Of a stretch of 41,888 nucleotides of DNA, positions 1 to 9,616 are shown one piece after another. The translations under genes and the position numbers were made by a program. Position 1 is the stretch's first letter; each line of letters begins with the position of its first letter. The notes below the pieces were generated by a model that did no database searches, was not told the DNA's origin, and was given only the letters and a program-made list of their open reading frames with translations. This DNA comes from Chlorobiota bacterium (GTDB lineage Bacteria; Bacteroidota; Bacteroidia; Bacteroidales; B39-G9), in NCBI GenBank assembly GCA_013152655.1, contig JAADFW010000271.1:1-41888 (forward strand), in the 5' to 3' direction.

Positions 1-34
1 CGGGAAACGCACTGGTAAATTCAAGTAGATTCAT
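1..34 (-). CDS. Possible start of a transposase (IS1595-like), cut by the window edge
   Basis: An ATG on the minus strand at 34 opens a frame, MNLLEFTSAFP, that runs off the left edge. The short peptide resembles the first residues of IS1595-family transposases from Bacteroidota, which often start MNxLEF followed a few residues later by FP. A perfect -7 box (TATCTTTG, minus strand, 52-59) lies 17 nt upstream, which supports a real gene start. Eleven residues are too few for a firm family call. Confidence 0.35.
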   Translation of the reverse strand, partial: MNLLEFTSAFP

Positions 35-200
35 TTGTGTTGTTTTTTCTTCAAAGATAATCATTTATAGGTAAATATACGGGTATTCATTAAAAATAAA
101 CTTATCCAATGAAATTCAAAATATTACTGTCAAGCACTGATACCTTTTAAAAACTATTTTATAAATTGCAACGAAAAAAACTCAAAACTAATTCTTTAAC

Positions 201-923
201 ATGGACATTAGATGTGCAATAATTGACGACGAAGCAATAGCCATTGCTGTACTTGATAAACTGCTGCTAAAAATTCCGGGTATTAAAGTAGTTGCTAAAT
301 GCCAAAGTGCTATTGAAGCTTATTCCATATTAAAAAATCAGGTTATTGATTTGTTGTTCTTAGATATTGAGATGCCGGACTTAACCGGAATTGATTTTTT
401 AAAGACACTTGATAATCCTCCCAAAGTTATTATAACGTCTGCCAATAAAAATTTTGCTATCGAGGGGTTTGAACTAAACGTAATGGATTATATCATCAAG
501 CCTGTTACCTTAAACAGGTTGCTAAAAGCAGTAAATAAATTACCCGGAAAAGAAGATGTTTCAGTTGTTCAGGCAGGTGATGTGGAAATACATGTTGATT
601 CGAGTGAATTTATTTATGTGAAAGAAAATAAGAAAATGGTTAAAGTCTTTATTGATAATATCGAGTATATTGAAAGCATTAAAGATTATTCCAGAATAAT
701 TACTACGCGTAAAAAAGTAGTAACAAAACAACAACTTAGCTTTTTTGAAGAAAAGCTCGACAATACTCTTTTTTTAAGAATACACCGTTCCATAATAGTT
801 TCAGTTAAGCGTATTGAATCATATGGTTCCAGTTTTGTAGAAATAGCAGGAATTGAGCTTCCTATAGGTAGGAGCTATAAAGAAAAAGTTATTTCTGAAT
901 TAAAAAAATTAGCACATTTATAA
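201..923 (+). CDS. LytTR-family response regulator
   Basis: Two-component response regulator of 240 aa. The receiver domain spans residues 1-120, with acidic residues D9/D10, the phospho-acceptor D55 in LFLDIEMPD, a T79/S80 switch position and K100 before a cis-type proline. A LytTR DNA-binding domain follows at about residues 140-238, with the typical IxYIES core and an LxRIHRSxIV segment. The family binds direct repeats in promoters and usually answers a membrane sensor. The next gene on the same strand is a large histidine kinase without its own receiver, so the two may be partners, although 399 nt separate them. The ATG start has no clear Shine-Dalgarno sequence, as is usual in this phylum. 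Confidence 0.9.
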   Translation: MDIRCAIIDDEAIAIAVLDKLLLKIPGIKVVAKCQSAIEAYSILKNQVIDLLFLDIEMPDLTGIDFLKTLDNPPKVIITSANKNFAIEGFELNVMDYIIKPVTLNRLLKAVNKLPGKEDVSVVQAGDVEIHVDSSEFIYVKENKKMVKVFIDNIEYIESIKDYSRIITTRKKVVTKQQLSFFEEKLDNTLFLRIHRSIIVSVKRIESYGSSFVEIAGIELPIGRSYKEKVISELKKLAHL

Positions 924-1322
924 TTCAATATTTTATTTATAAATACAATAATATGAAGATTTTGATTGACACTGATTCATAATAATTGATTCTCAACTTT
1001 AAGCTTTTCAAACTTTATTAACTGAACTCCTTTAATCGGAAATTGTTTTTTTCTTTTTGTCGAAAATTGACACTAATTTATTATGAATTAATAATCTGTT
1101 TATATTTGAATTGTATAATTTTCATTAATTTATTCTAATATTTCTCTGCAAACACCTCTCTATGCCTTTTTATACCAAGCGCTTACCCCGTAGTTATATC
1201 GTTGTTTTTTTCATTCGTAATATCATACTGTTAAAATTCATTTTCTAAGGTAAATGTATTATTTTAGGATTGTATTTATATAGACCATAATATAATATTG
1301 TCAACAAAATTTATAAACCATT
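924..1322. other. 399-nt AT-rich intergenic region
   Basis: No ORF, RNA gene or convincing hairpin was seen. One -7-like octamer (TATATTTG, 1101-1108, plus strand) is present without a good -33 partner. It lies more than 200 nt before the kinase start, so a long leader would be needed if it is used. Confidence 0.5.
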
Positions 1323-4300
1323 TTGACCTTAAAAAAGCAAAATAAAATTTTTTATCTAATATTTATAATTGCATTAAGCTTACATGCTGAATGCCAGGAA
1401 AAAGGCATGCCTTTTTTTCATAATTATTCTTCAAAGGCTTATAAATCAGCTACTCAAAATTGGTGCATTGCGCAAGGGCCAAGAGGTTTAATATATGTTG
1501 GAAACGATGAGGGAATATTACAATATGACGGAACATTTTGGAGAAAAATTCAAATTACGAATTTATCTACTATCCGGTCGCTGGCAGTAGATTCTAATGG
1601 AGTAGTTTATGTTGGTGCTCATAATGAATTTGGATTTTTAAAACCTGATAAAACCGGTAAGTTAATTTATCAATCTTTAATGCCACTATTAGATTCAGCT
1701 TTTACTGAATTTATGGAAATTTGGAGCACAAATACAAACAAATACGGTGCATATTTTGTAACAGAAAAGTACATTTTTCATTTTCAAAACGGCAAATTAA
1801 ATATTATACAAACAAAAGGTGATTATTTCTTCTTATCCTATCCTGTTAATAAAGAATTATATGTTTGTGAAATTGGAGTTGGATTGGAAAAAATAGTGGG
1901 TGATTCATTAGTGCTAACTAATGGTGGAGAAATAATGAAACAAGTTGGTGCTTTTAGTATTTTACCTTATGAAAAAAACAAATTATTTATAGGAACTCAG
2001 GGAAATGGATTAATAACATATGACCCTGATACTTTAACCTCACCAAATAATGCCATTGCACATTATAAGCTTGTAAGAACCTTTGCATCTGATTTTTTAA
2101 AAGAATTTCAAATATACCATGGTACCAAAATAGATAATAATAAATTTGCCTTTGCTACAACACGAAAAGGAATTATTACTATCGACCAACAAGGAAATCC
2201 GCTTGAATACTTAAATCGTAATAATATATTAAAAGAAGAGGCTGTTTACAATTTGCACCACAGCCAAGCACAACCCCTGTGGATGGCATTAGATAACGGA
2301 ATTGCCAAAGCAGAATTGAATTCTCCAATCAGGTATTGGGATGAAAGCAGTGGCTTTAAAGGTACAATTCTTGACATTATACGATTTAACGGTAAAATAC
2401 ACATTGCTACCGTTCATGGCGTATATGTTTTGAATGAGTCAGAAAAAAAATATGATATTAACCGGTTTACTTATATAAAAGGACTAATTTCTCAAACATG
2501 GAACTTTTTAGATTTTAGTTATGAAAACAAACACTATTTATTGGTAGGCTCCGATGATGGTATATATCAAATTAAAAATGACTCTGCCATTAGAATAAGT
2601 GATTTTACAGGTGGTTTTAAATTATTTCAATCAAGTGTAATACAAAACAGAATTTATGTTGGAATACGAAATCATTTAGCTGTATTTGATTTTGAGCAGG
2701 GACAATTTAAACAACATTTTATTGAAAACGAAGAACTTAATAAAGAAATAAGAAGTATTGAAGAAGATGATGATGGCAACTTATGGCTGTGTGCTAATTA
2801 TTATGGTATTCTAAAGATAAAATGGGAAAATGAAAATCCAATAATTACAAAATATGATACTACAAATGGATTACCTTCTTTAAAAGAAATTACAATTAAA
2901 AACTTAGGCCACAAACTAATGTTTGGCACAAAAAACGGACTATACGTTTTTGATAAAGATGCAAATCGTTTCTACAGAGATACTATATTTAAAACAACTG
3001 ATTTGGGAAGCCAAACTAATGTAAAAATAATAAATAAGGATAACGAAGGAAATTACATATTTAATGGTGCTTATCTTTTTTTAAAAGCACAAAAAAACAC
3101 ATATATTGAAGATAATGTGTCGTTAATGAGAATACCTGACAAAAACCCTGAAGCCTGCTATATAGACAATAATTATTACTGGATTGGAGGAGCAAATGGC
3201 TTATTCTGTTATGATAAAACAATTGAGAAAAATTATGAATATTATAATTCTATTAAAGTATTGATAAGAAAAGTTATTATTGGAAAAGATTCAGCAATTT
3301 ACAATGGGTTTTATTATGATAAATCCTTAGATACCAATAAATATTTTCCGCTTAATGCAATAAAAGTACAACCAGCAGATTTTCTGCCAGAAATAAAGCA
3401 CAACATTGGGTCAATTACATTTTATTACTCCTGGCCATTTTATGAAGATGAGCAATCAAATGAGTATAGTTATTTTTTAGAAGGGTTTGATAAAAGCTGG
3501 TCAAACTATTCTAATGAAACGAAAAAAGAATACACAAACCTCTCAGAGGGCGATTATATTTTTAAGGTAAAAGCAAAGAATATTTACGGGCAAGTTAGCA
3601 GGATAACAACATTTAAGTTTAAAATTTTCCCACCATGGTATAGAAGCTTTCTTGCTTTTATTTTCTATTTAACACTTTTAATTATTTTTATTAGTGTAGT
3701 TATAAAAATTAGGACAAGACGCTTAAAACAAGAAAAAATAAAACTAGAAGACATTGTAAAAGAGAGAACTGCAGAAATCATTAATCAAAAAGAAGAAATT
3801 GAAAGCCAGGCAGAATGGTTACAAGCTGCAAACCAAAATATGTTGGAACAAAAACATGAAATATTATTTCAATCAGAACGATTACAAAAAACTAACAAGG
3901 AACTTGAAAAACTTTCAATAATTGCCCGGGAAACCAATAATGCAGTATCGGTATTTGACAAAAACGGCTCTTTAGAATGGTTTAACGAAGGATTTACCAG
4001 AATGTACGGCTTTGCTTTTTCTCAATTTATTGCTGAAAAAGGGAATAACATTTTTGAATTAAGTAAAAAAGCTGAAGTAAAAGATGCTATACAAAAATGT
4101 ATTAAAAGTAAGCAACCCGTTATTTATGAGTTTTGTACTTTTACCAAGAATAAAAAAAGTGTTTGGGCACAAACTACTATTACGCCAATAGTTGACGATA
4201 AAGGCAATGTTGTAAAACTAATTGCCATTGACTCGAACATTACAAAATTAAAAAAAGCAGAGAATAAAATAAAAAAACAACATGATGCCCTGGCTAAAGC

Positions 4301-4982
4301 AAACGCTACTAAAGATACTTTTTTCTCAATTATTGCACATGATTTAAGAGGCCCTTTTTCCAGTTTTTCAAGCCTAACCGAATTAATAGTTGACAATTAT
4401 AACGACTTTACAGAAGAAGAACTGATTTCTTACTTAAAAGAAATCAGAAATTCCTCAAATACAACTTTTAACCTTATAGAAAATCTTTTAGACTGGGCAA
4501 GAACACAACAGGGTGATATAAAATATACTCCAAAACTAATTGAAGTCAATTTGATAATTGATGAAAATATTGAACTTCTCCAAAAAATTGCAAATGAGAA
4601 AAAAATAAAAATCAACAATTTATTAAATGAGAAAATAACTGTATTTGCAGATGAAAATATGATTAAAACAGTTTTTAGAAATTTGATTTCAAATGCTATA
4701 AAATTTACATCTGAAGGTGGAAATATTAGTATAAATGGCATTCAAATAAAAAACAATTGGCAATTTGAAATAAAAGATACCGGTATAGGAATAGCAAAAG
4801 AAAATATTCCCAAACTATTCAGAATTGATACGCATCACACTACGTTAGGTACCAAACAGGAAAAAGGAACCGGCCTCGGCCTTATTTTATGCAAAGATTT
4901 TATTGAAAAACATAGAGGTAAAATTTGGGTTGAAAGCGAAAAAGGAAAAGGAAGCACTTTTATTTTTACCATTCCTGTGTAA
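1323..4982 (+). CDS. Hybrid-type sensor: two-component propeller, Y_Y_Y, PAS, histidine kinase
   Basis: Membrane sensor histidine kinase of 1219 aa. A signal peptide (about 1-24, ending near HAECQ) precedes a long periplasmic region of Reg_prop-like propeller blades (about 30-670, seen as repeated GNDEGILQYDG / GTKNGLYVFD patterns). A Y_Y_Y domain follows (about 690-765, YSYFLEGFDKSW), then one membrane helix (about 775-797), a coiled coil (800-870), a PAS domain (about 875-995), HisKA with phospho-acceptor H1006 in IIAHDLRGPF, and HATPase_c with N box N1124, DTGIGI and GTGLGL. Unlike classical hybrid two-component systems it lacks a C-terminal receiver and AraC domain. The LytTR regulator upstream could fill that role. 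The start is TTG at 1323: an in-frame stop sits at 1314-1316 and no ATG occurs before residue 29, which would remove the signal peptide. Confidence 0.88.
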   Translation: MTLKKQNKIFYLIFIIALSLHAECQEKGMPFFHNYSSKAYKSATQNWCIAQGPRGLIYVGNDEGILQYDGTFWRKIQITNLSTIRSLAVDSNGVVYVGAHNEFGFLKPDKTGKLIYQSLMPLLDSAFTEFMEIWSTNTNKYGAYFVTEKYIFHFQNGKLNIIQTKGDYFFLSYPVNKELYVCEIGVGLEKIVGDSLVLTNGGEIMKQVGAFSILPYEKNKLFIGTQGNGLITYDPDTLTSPNNAIAHYKLVRTFASDFLKEFQIYHGTKIDNNKFAFATTRKGIITIDQQGNPLEYLNRNNILKEEAVYNLHHSQAQPLWMALDNGIAKAELNSPIRYWDESSGFKGTILDIIRFNGKIHIATVHGVYVLNESEKKYDINRFTYIKGLISQTWNFLDFSYENKHYLLVGSDDGIYQIKNDSAIRISDFTGGFKLFQSSVIQNRIYVGIRNHLAVFDFEQGQFKQHFIENEELNKEIRSIEEDDDGNLWLCANYYGILKIKWENENPIITKYDTTNGLPSLKEITIKNLGHKLMFGTKNGLYVFDKDANRFYRDTIFKTTDLGSQTNVKIINKDNEGNYIFNGAYLFLKAQKNTYIEDNVSLMRIPDKNPEACYIDNNYYWIGGANGLFCYDKTIEKNYEYYNSIKVLIRKVIIGKDSAIYNGFYYDKSLDTNKYFPLNAIKVQPADFLPEIKHNIGSITFYYSWPFYEDEQSNEYSYFLEGFDKSWSNYSNETKKEYTNLSEGDYIFKVKAKNIYGQVSRITTFKFKIFPPWYRSFLAFIFYLTLLIIFISVVIKIRTRRLKQEKIKLEDIVKERTAEIINQKEEIESQAEWLQAANQNMLEQKHEILFQSERLQKTNKELEKLSIIARETNNAVSVFDKNGSLEWFNEGFTRMYGFAFSQFIAEKGNNIFELSKKAEVKDAIQKCIKSKQPVIYEFCTFTKNKKSVWAQTTITPIVDDKGNVVKLIAIDSNITKLKKAENKIKKQHDALAKANATKDTFFSIIAHDLRGPFSSFSSLTELIVDNYNDFTEEELISYLKEIRNSSNTTFNLIENLLDWARTQQGDIKYTPKLIEVNLIIDENIELLQKIANEKKIKINNLLNEKITVFADENMIKTVFRNLISNAIKFTSEGGNISINGIQIKNNWQFEIKDTGIGIAKENIPKLFRIDTHHTTLGTKQEKGTGLGLILCKDFIEKHRGKIWVESEKGKGSTFIFTIPV

Positions 4983-5002
4983 TAAATAATATAACATAAA
5001 TA

Positions 5003-5644
5003 TCACTTTTTTCGTATTACCATTAACCCGTCTCTAACGGGAAGCAAAACATTTTCAACACGCTTGTCGCTCTGAATTTTGTTATTAAAGTCAATAAGTG
5101 CTTTAGTATCAATATCTTTTTCAACCAGCCTGTCAACCACTTTCCCACTCCACAATACATTGTCTGCAACAATAATTCCTCCACTTTTCATTTTATCAAA
5201 AACCAGGTCGAAATATAATGAATATTGGTCCTTATTAGCATCAATAAAAGCCAGGTCAAAATAATAATTCAAATTTGCAATTATATCTACTGCACTACCA
5301 ACTTTTAACTCAATTTGTTGATTCAATCTGGCTTTTTTAAAGTATGTTAATGCAAATTCAGCAATTTCATCATCCTTTTCAATTGTAATTAGTTTTCCGT
5401 TATTTTGTAAACCTTCAGCTAAACATAATGCCGAATAACCTGTGAAGGTGCCAATTTCCAATATATACGCAGGATTTACCATTTTTGAAATCATTGAAAG
5501 TATTCTGCCTTGTAAATGTCCTGACAACATTCTGGGATGTATCATTTTAAGATTGGTTTGCCTGTTAATTTCTGCTAAAATTTCATTTTCAGGCTCAGTA
5601 TGCTGCAAAATGTACTCTTCAATATTTTTACTTTTGTCTAACAT
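5003..5644 (-). CDS. SAM-dependent O-methyltransferase (CCoAOMT/TrmR-like family)
   Basis: Soluble 213-aa class I methyltransferase of the caffeoyl-CoA O-methyltransferase family (Methyltransf_3). The SAM site is visible as ILEIGTFTGYSALCLAEGL near residues 82-100. It is followed by an acidic strand end (LITIEKDDE) and the metal/substrate segment LAFIDANKDQY, then VADNVLWSGKV. In bacteria this family includes TrmR (tRNA hydroxyuridine methylation) and small-molecule methyltransferases, and the sequence alone does not decide which. It lies 23 nt downstream of the M16 peptidase on the same strand, probably in one operon. Confidence 0.85.
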   Translation of the reverse strand: MLDKSKNIEEYILQHTEPENEILAEINRQTNLKMIHPRMLSGHLQGRILSMISKMVNPAYILEIGTFTGYSALCLAEGLQNNGKLITIEKDDEIAEFALTYFKKARLNQQIELKVGSAVDIIANLNYYFDLAFIDANKDQYSLYFDLVFDKMKSGGIIVADNVLWSGKVVDRLVEKDIDTKALIDFNNKIQSDKRVENVLLPVRDGLMVIRKK

Positions 5645-5667
5645 GTTTTAATTCCTTAAGAAATTAT

Positions 5668-6888
5668 TTAAATATAAGTCAATAAAGACAAGCTATTCTT
5701 ATTAAAAATTTCGTTAGCCACCTCCATAATTTGTTCGGCTGTTATTTGCTCAATTTTTTTATTTATTTCCTCCAACGATTCAACTTTATTAAAAATCATC
5801 AAACTACGGCCAATAGTAATCATAAGGTGCGAATAATTTTCAGAAGCAATGGCTATTTGGCCTATCAACTGGCGTTTAGCCTTATGCAATTGTAATTTTC
5901 CCAATTTTTGTGTTTTTACTTTTTCCAATTCTTTTATAACAATTGATAAGCTTTTCTCTCGATTTATTTTATCAGTTCCAAAGTAAATGCCAACAATACC
6001 GGTATCAGTATATGGGGTATAAAAAGATTCTATATTATAAGCATATCCGTATTTTTCACGTAATGATAAATTTAACCTGGAGTTCATCCCCGGGCCACCT
6101 AATATATTGTTTAATAAAACCAGGGCTCTCCTATTCTTATGTTTATAATTATACGCAGTATCTCCAATAATACAATGAGCCTGGTAGGTTGATTTTTTTA
6201 CTTTTTTTTCAGCAGGCATATAACCTGAAAATTCAAACCTTCCATTAATTCTTATATTTGGCACAATAGAACCAAAGTATTTTTCCGTAAGGATTGTTAT
6301 TTTCTTAAAATCAATATTGCCAACCGAACATATAACCATTTGATTGGTATGGTAGTTATTTTCAATAAAATTAAGTACTGAAGTTTTATTAAATTTTTTC
6401 AAATTCCGTTTAGTTCCTAAAATATTTCTGGCTATTGGATGGCCATCAAAAATAAGTTCTTCAAAATCATCAAAAATTAATTCTGAAGGAGTGTCCTTAT
6501 AAGAATTTATCTCATCAATAATAACTTCTTTCTCCTTATTTAGTTCCTTTTCAGGGAAAGTGGAATTAAAAAGTAAATCGCTGAAAAGTTCAAGGGTGCG
6601 CTCGTAATAATTGTTCAAAAAATCTGCATAAATACAAGTTTCCTCTTTGGTTGTATAAGCATTTAATTCTCCACCAACATCTTCTAACCTGTTAATAATG
6701 TGATAAGCTTTTCTTTTTCCGGTACCTTTAAAAATAACATGTTCAATAAAATGTGCCATTCCATGCTCATCCGGTTTTTCATCCCTTGTTCCCGTATTTA
6801 TAATAACTCCGCAATGTGCTACTTTTGCAGGTATATATTTATGTATTAAACGAATACCATTTGAAAGTTCGTAATATTGATATTCCAT
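5668..6888 (-). CDS. M16 family zinc peptidase (processing-protease-like)
   Basis: Metallopeptidase of 406 aa with the inverted zinc motif HxxEH at H46-F-I-E49-H50. A third acidic ligand is expected around E126 in the segment EVIIDEINSY. The family's N-terminal M16 domain (about 1-160) and C-terminal M16_C domain (about 165-380) are both present, and the single-pair length matches bacterial YmxG/PqqL-short or mitochondrial-processing-peptidase-like proteins. No signal peptide is seen, so it is probably cytoplasmic. It sits between the methyltransferase and the RfaE-type kinase, all leftward. Confidence 0.88.
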   Translation of the reverse strand: MEYQYYELSNGIRLIHKYIPAKVAHCGVIINTGTRDEKPDEHGMAHFIEHVIFKGTGKRKAYHIINRLEDVGGELNAYTTKEETCIYADFLNNYYERTLELFSDLLFNSTFPEKELNKEKEVIIDEINSYKDTPSELIFDDFEELIFDGHPIARNILGTKRNLKKFNKTSVLNFIENNYHTNQMVICSVGNIDFKKITILTEKYFGSIVPNIRINGRFEFSGYMPAEKKVKKSTYQAHCIIGDTAYNYKHKNRRALVLLNNILGGPGMNSRLNLSLREKYGYAYNIESFYTPYTDTGIVGIYFGTDKINREKSLSIVIKELEKVKTQKLGKLQLHKAKRQLIGQIAIASENYSHLMITIGRSLMIFNKVESLEEINKKIEQITAEQIMEVANEIFNKNSLSLLTYI

Positions 6889-6947
6889 TTAATTAATATT
6901 TAAAATGTATAAAAATTTATAAGGATAGTATAAATCAAGTTAAAAAA

Positions 6948-7934
6948 CTAACCGGAACAATCTTTTAGCAACTGTTCTTTATTTACCGGCACTACACCCA
7001 CTTTTTCGCATACCTGGCCACCTGCCATATTTGAAATAAATGATATTTCTTTTGGTGAAAACCCGGCAGCCAGGCAAAGTGAAGCAATACTAATTACCGT
7101 ATCACCTGCTCCCGACACATCAGAAATATCTCTCACATGAGATGGAATTTGATAATAATTACCATTACTTGAAATAATAACTCCTAATTCAGATAAAGTA
7201 ATTAATACTGATTTAATATTTTTCGTTTTTTGAATATTTTGAGCAGCACGATGAATTTCATCAAAATTGTTTTTTTCACAATCTAATTTTAAGCCTTCTG
7301 TTAGTTCTTTAAAATTTGGCTTAAAAAGAGTAACATTTTTATAATTGTTAAAATTTCGTTTTTTAGGATCCACCGTAACAGGAATACCTTTTTTATTAAC
7401 TTTTTCTGTAATTTTCTCAATAACTTTTGTAGTAATTACACCTTTATCGTAATCTTCAAAAATAACCACATCAATATTTTGTTCTTTTATAATTTTCAGT
7501 GTATTTGAAATAAAATCATTTTCGGTTTTCTCATCCAGGTCTAAGTTGGTTTCCTGATCAACTCTTAAAATATGTTGCCCTGCGCTTATTACTCTGTGTT
7601 TACTTGTAGTAATTCGCTCCTTACAAGTTAAGATGCCATCATTAACCAATTCTCTTTCCTTCAAAAGATTCAGAAAAATTTTTCCACGCTCATCATTTCC
7701 TATAACAGATGCTAAAATTGCTTTTGCCCCTAAAGCTTTAATATTTAAAGCCACATTTGCAGCTCCTCCCAACCTGTTTTCACGTTTAGTTATTGAAACC
7801 ACAGGAACAGGTGCTTCCGGGGAAATCCGGTTAACCTTACCCCACATATATGAATCAATCATTACATCGCCAATAATTAATACCGACATATTGTTGAATT
7901 GATGAAAGGCTTGTTGTATTTTTTGCTTATCCAC
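6948..7934 (-). CDS. RfaE1/HldE-type carbohydrate kinase (D-glycero-D-manno-heptose 7-phosphate kinase-like)
   Basis: PfkB-family sugar kinase of 328 aa that aligns with domain I of RfaE/HldE. N-terminal motifs are GDVMIDSYMWGKVNRISPEAP and RLGGAANVALNIKALGA. The C-terminal ATP/anion-hole motif is SGAGDT with catalytic base D278. There is no fused nucleotidyltransferase domain, so this is the split, kinase-only form. Expected role: phosphorylation of heptose 7-phosphate for LPS core precursor synthesis. The GlmU-like gene next to it is consistent with envelope sugar metabolism. Substrate assignment rests on family similarity. Confidence 0.82.
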   Translation of the reverse strand: MDKQKIQQAFHQFNNMSVLIIGDVMIDSYMWGKVNRISPEAPVPVVSITKRENRLGGAANVALNIKALGAKAILASVIGNDERGKIFLNLLKERELVNDGILTCKERITTSKHRVISAGQHILRVDQETNLDLDEKTENDFISNTLKIIKEQNIDVVIFEDYDKGVITTKVIEKITEKVNKKGIPVTVDPKKRNFNNYKNVTLFKPNFKELTEGLKLDCEKNNFDEIHRAAQNIQKTKNIKSVLITLSELGVIISSNGNYYQIPSHVRDISDVSGAGDTVISIASLCLAAGFSPKEISFISNMAGGQVCEKVGVVPVNKEQLLKDCSG

Positions 7935-7980
7935 TTTATTTTGTTATATAAACTCTTTAATTGAGCAATTATTATAATTA

Positions 7981-9165
7981 TTAAAAATTTCGAAAACCCG
8001 AAGTTAATTCAAAAACTTTGTTTAAAATTCTCTTGTCAGTTTCGCTTAATTCAATATCTCTTCGTTGCATTACTTTTTCAGCTACTTCAAAAGCTTTATC
8101 AACCTTGTAAATACTGAATCCGGCAGCTCCGCCCCACGAAAAAGAAGGAACAAAATTACGCGGAAAGCCGGTTCCGAAAATATTGGCATTTACCCCTACA
8201 ACCGTACCTGTATTGAACATGGTATTTATTCCGCATTTTGAATGGTCTCCCATAATCAACCCACAAAATTGCAGCCCTGTATCAATAAACCTTTTTTCGT
8301 TATAGTTCCACAGTTTGACACTGGCATAATTATTTTTCAGGTTTGAATTATTACTGTCGGCTCCAATATTACACCATTCGCCTAAAACAGCATTGCCTAA
8401 AAACCCGTCATGGCCTTTGTTTGAATATCCTATAAATACGCAATTGTTTATTTCGCCACCCACTTTACAATGAGGCCCTACGGTAGTTGGCCCGTAAATT
8501 TTAGCTCCTATTTTAACGGTTGAATGTTCGCCCAAAGCAAATGGCCCTCTAATTACAGAACCTTCCATTATTTCAGCATTTTCACCTATAAAAACAGGGC
8601 CGTTTGTTGTATTTAATGTTATAAATTCAAGCTTTGCTCCTGGTTTTATAAAAATATTGTCAGGTGAGCCAATTACATTAACAGTATTACTTATTTTTTC
8701 AGTTTTTTTACCGGAAGCCAGCCTTTTAAAGTCTTCTTTTAATATTTCACCGTTTAAAGTAAAAATATCCCATAGGTTATTCACTTTAATAACCTTATTT
8801 TTATATTCTTTTTTATTAACAGTATTTACCTCGTATATTTTATTGATATCTTTTTTCAACAATTTACCGGCAATAATCCAATTATCTTTTACTAATAAAT
8901 CATTTACGTTGAGCTTATTAATCTCATTAAACAACAGATTATCAGGTATAACTGAACCATTAATTAAAATATTTTCAGATTCTTCTTTAACCGGATATTT
9001 TTCCGACAAATATTCTTCGGTTAAAAATGAAGTATTTGCTTTTATAAAATACTCCCATTTTTCCTGTATAGTATCAATACCAATCCTGAGTAAAGAAACC
9101 GGCCTTGTAAAAGTTAACGGCAATAAATTAGAACGGGTTTTGTCGTCAAATAAAATATAATTCAT
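7981..9165 (-). CDS. GlmU-like sugar nucleotidyltransferase with left-handed beta-helix
   Basis: Protein of 394 aa resembling the Bacteroidota alternative GlmU family. The N-terminal part (about 1-180) starts MNYILFDDKTRSNLLPLTFTRP, a divergent nucleotidyltransferase opening without the classical GxGTR loop. Residues about 185-350 show hexapeptide-repeat pattern (IxxGAxL, VFIGENAEI, VKIGAKIYGPTTVGPHCKVGG) typical of a left-handed beta-helix acyltransferase. Expected activity is UDP-sugar pyrophosphorylation and/or N-acetyl transfer in peptidoglycan or LPS precursor synthesis. The spacing to the kinase gene is 46 nt. Confidence 0.8.
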   Translation of the reverse strand: MNYILFDDKTRSNLLPLTFTRPVSLLRIGIDTIQEKWEYFIKANTSFLTEEYLSEKYPVKEESENILINGSVIPDNLLFNEINKLNVNDLLVKDNWIIAGKLLKKDINKIYEVNTVNKKEYKNKVIKVNNLWDIFTLNGEILKEDFKRLASGKKTEKISNTVNVIGSPDNIFIKPGAKLEFITLNTTNGPVFIGENAEIMEGSVIRGPFALGEHSTVKIGAKIYGPTTVGPHCKVGGEINNCVFIGYSNKGHDGFLGNAVLGEWCNIGADSNNSNLKNNYASVKLWNYNEKRFIDTGLQFCGLIMGDHSKCGINTMFNTGTVVGVNANIFGTGFPRNFVPSFSWGGAAGFSIYKVDKAFEVAEKVMQRRDIELSETDKRILNKVFELTSGFRNF

Positions 9166-9203
9166 TTTGCAATTATTGAGAATTGTTGGAGCAAAAGTAA
9201 AAA

Positions 9204-9228
9204 AAAAGCTCCTTGTTAAGGAGCTTTT
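9204..9228 (-). terminator. Rho-independent terminator downstream of rpmE
   Basis: Perfect 11-bp inverted repeat (AAAAGCTCCTT, loop GTT, AAGGAGCTTTT). On the minus strand it follows the rpmE stop by about 25 nt and ends in a U-run. It separates rpmE from the GlmU-like gene. Confidence 0.8.
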
Positions 9229-9251
9229 ATTCTAAATATAATAACGTTGAA

Positions 9252-9518
9252 TTATTTTTTATTCTTTTCAAGGTGGTTTTTATAACGATTTCTAAACTTA
9301 TCAACCCTACCTGCAGTATCAACCAATTTCATTTTACCGGTATAAAAAGGGTGAGAGGTATTTGAAATTTCTAATTTAATTAACGGATAAGTTTCACCGT
9401 CAATCTCTATAGTATCTTTTGTATTTACAGTTGACTTGGTAACAAATGTAAAATCGTTAGACATGTCTTTAAAAGCTACAAGACGATAATTCTTTGGGTG
9501 TATGTCTTTTTTCATCAC
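9252..9518 (-). CDS. rpmE2: 50S ribosomal protein L31 type B
   Basis: Ribosomal protein of 88 aa. The N-terminus [20 protein letters not shown] and the [11 protein letters not shown] motif identify L31. No cysteine is present, so this is the zinc-independent type B (YkgM-like) form, and its length fits type B rather than the ~70-aa type A. Translation may begin at either of the first two Met codons. A very good promoter lies upstream (9559-9589) and a hairpin terminator downstream, so the gene is probably a single transcription unit. Confidence 0.95.
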   Translation of the reverse strand: MMKKDIHPKNYRLVAFKDMSNDFTFVTKSTVNTKDTIEIDGETYPLIKLEISNTSHPFYTGKMKLVDTAGRVDKFRNRYKNHLEKNKK

Positions 9519-9558
9519 TATTCTATTTAATATCTTTACAAAAATTTGTAATGGCTTG

Positions 9559-9589
9559 CAAAAGTATATATTGTATTATTAATTACAAA
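9559..9589 (-). promoter_or_regulatory. Bacteroidota-type promoter of rpmE2
   Basis: On the minus strand a TTTG -33 box (9586-9589), 19 nt and a TACTTTTG -7 box (9559-9566) match the TTTG-N19-TAnnTTTG consensus of the Bacteroidota major sigma factor. The predicted start is about 30 nt upstream of the L31 ATG. Confidence 0.72.
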
Positions 9590-9616
9590 AAAAAACAGTA
9601 GTTTTCTTTAATATAT

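Noticed and set aside
4124-4741. Leftward frames opposite the kinase domains
   Set aside because: They are antisense shadows of the conserved PAS and kinase coding sequence.
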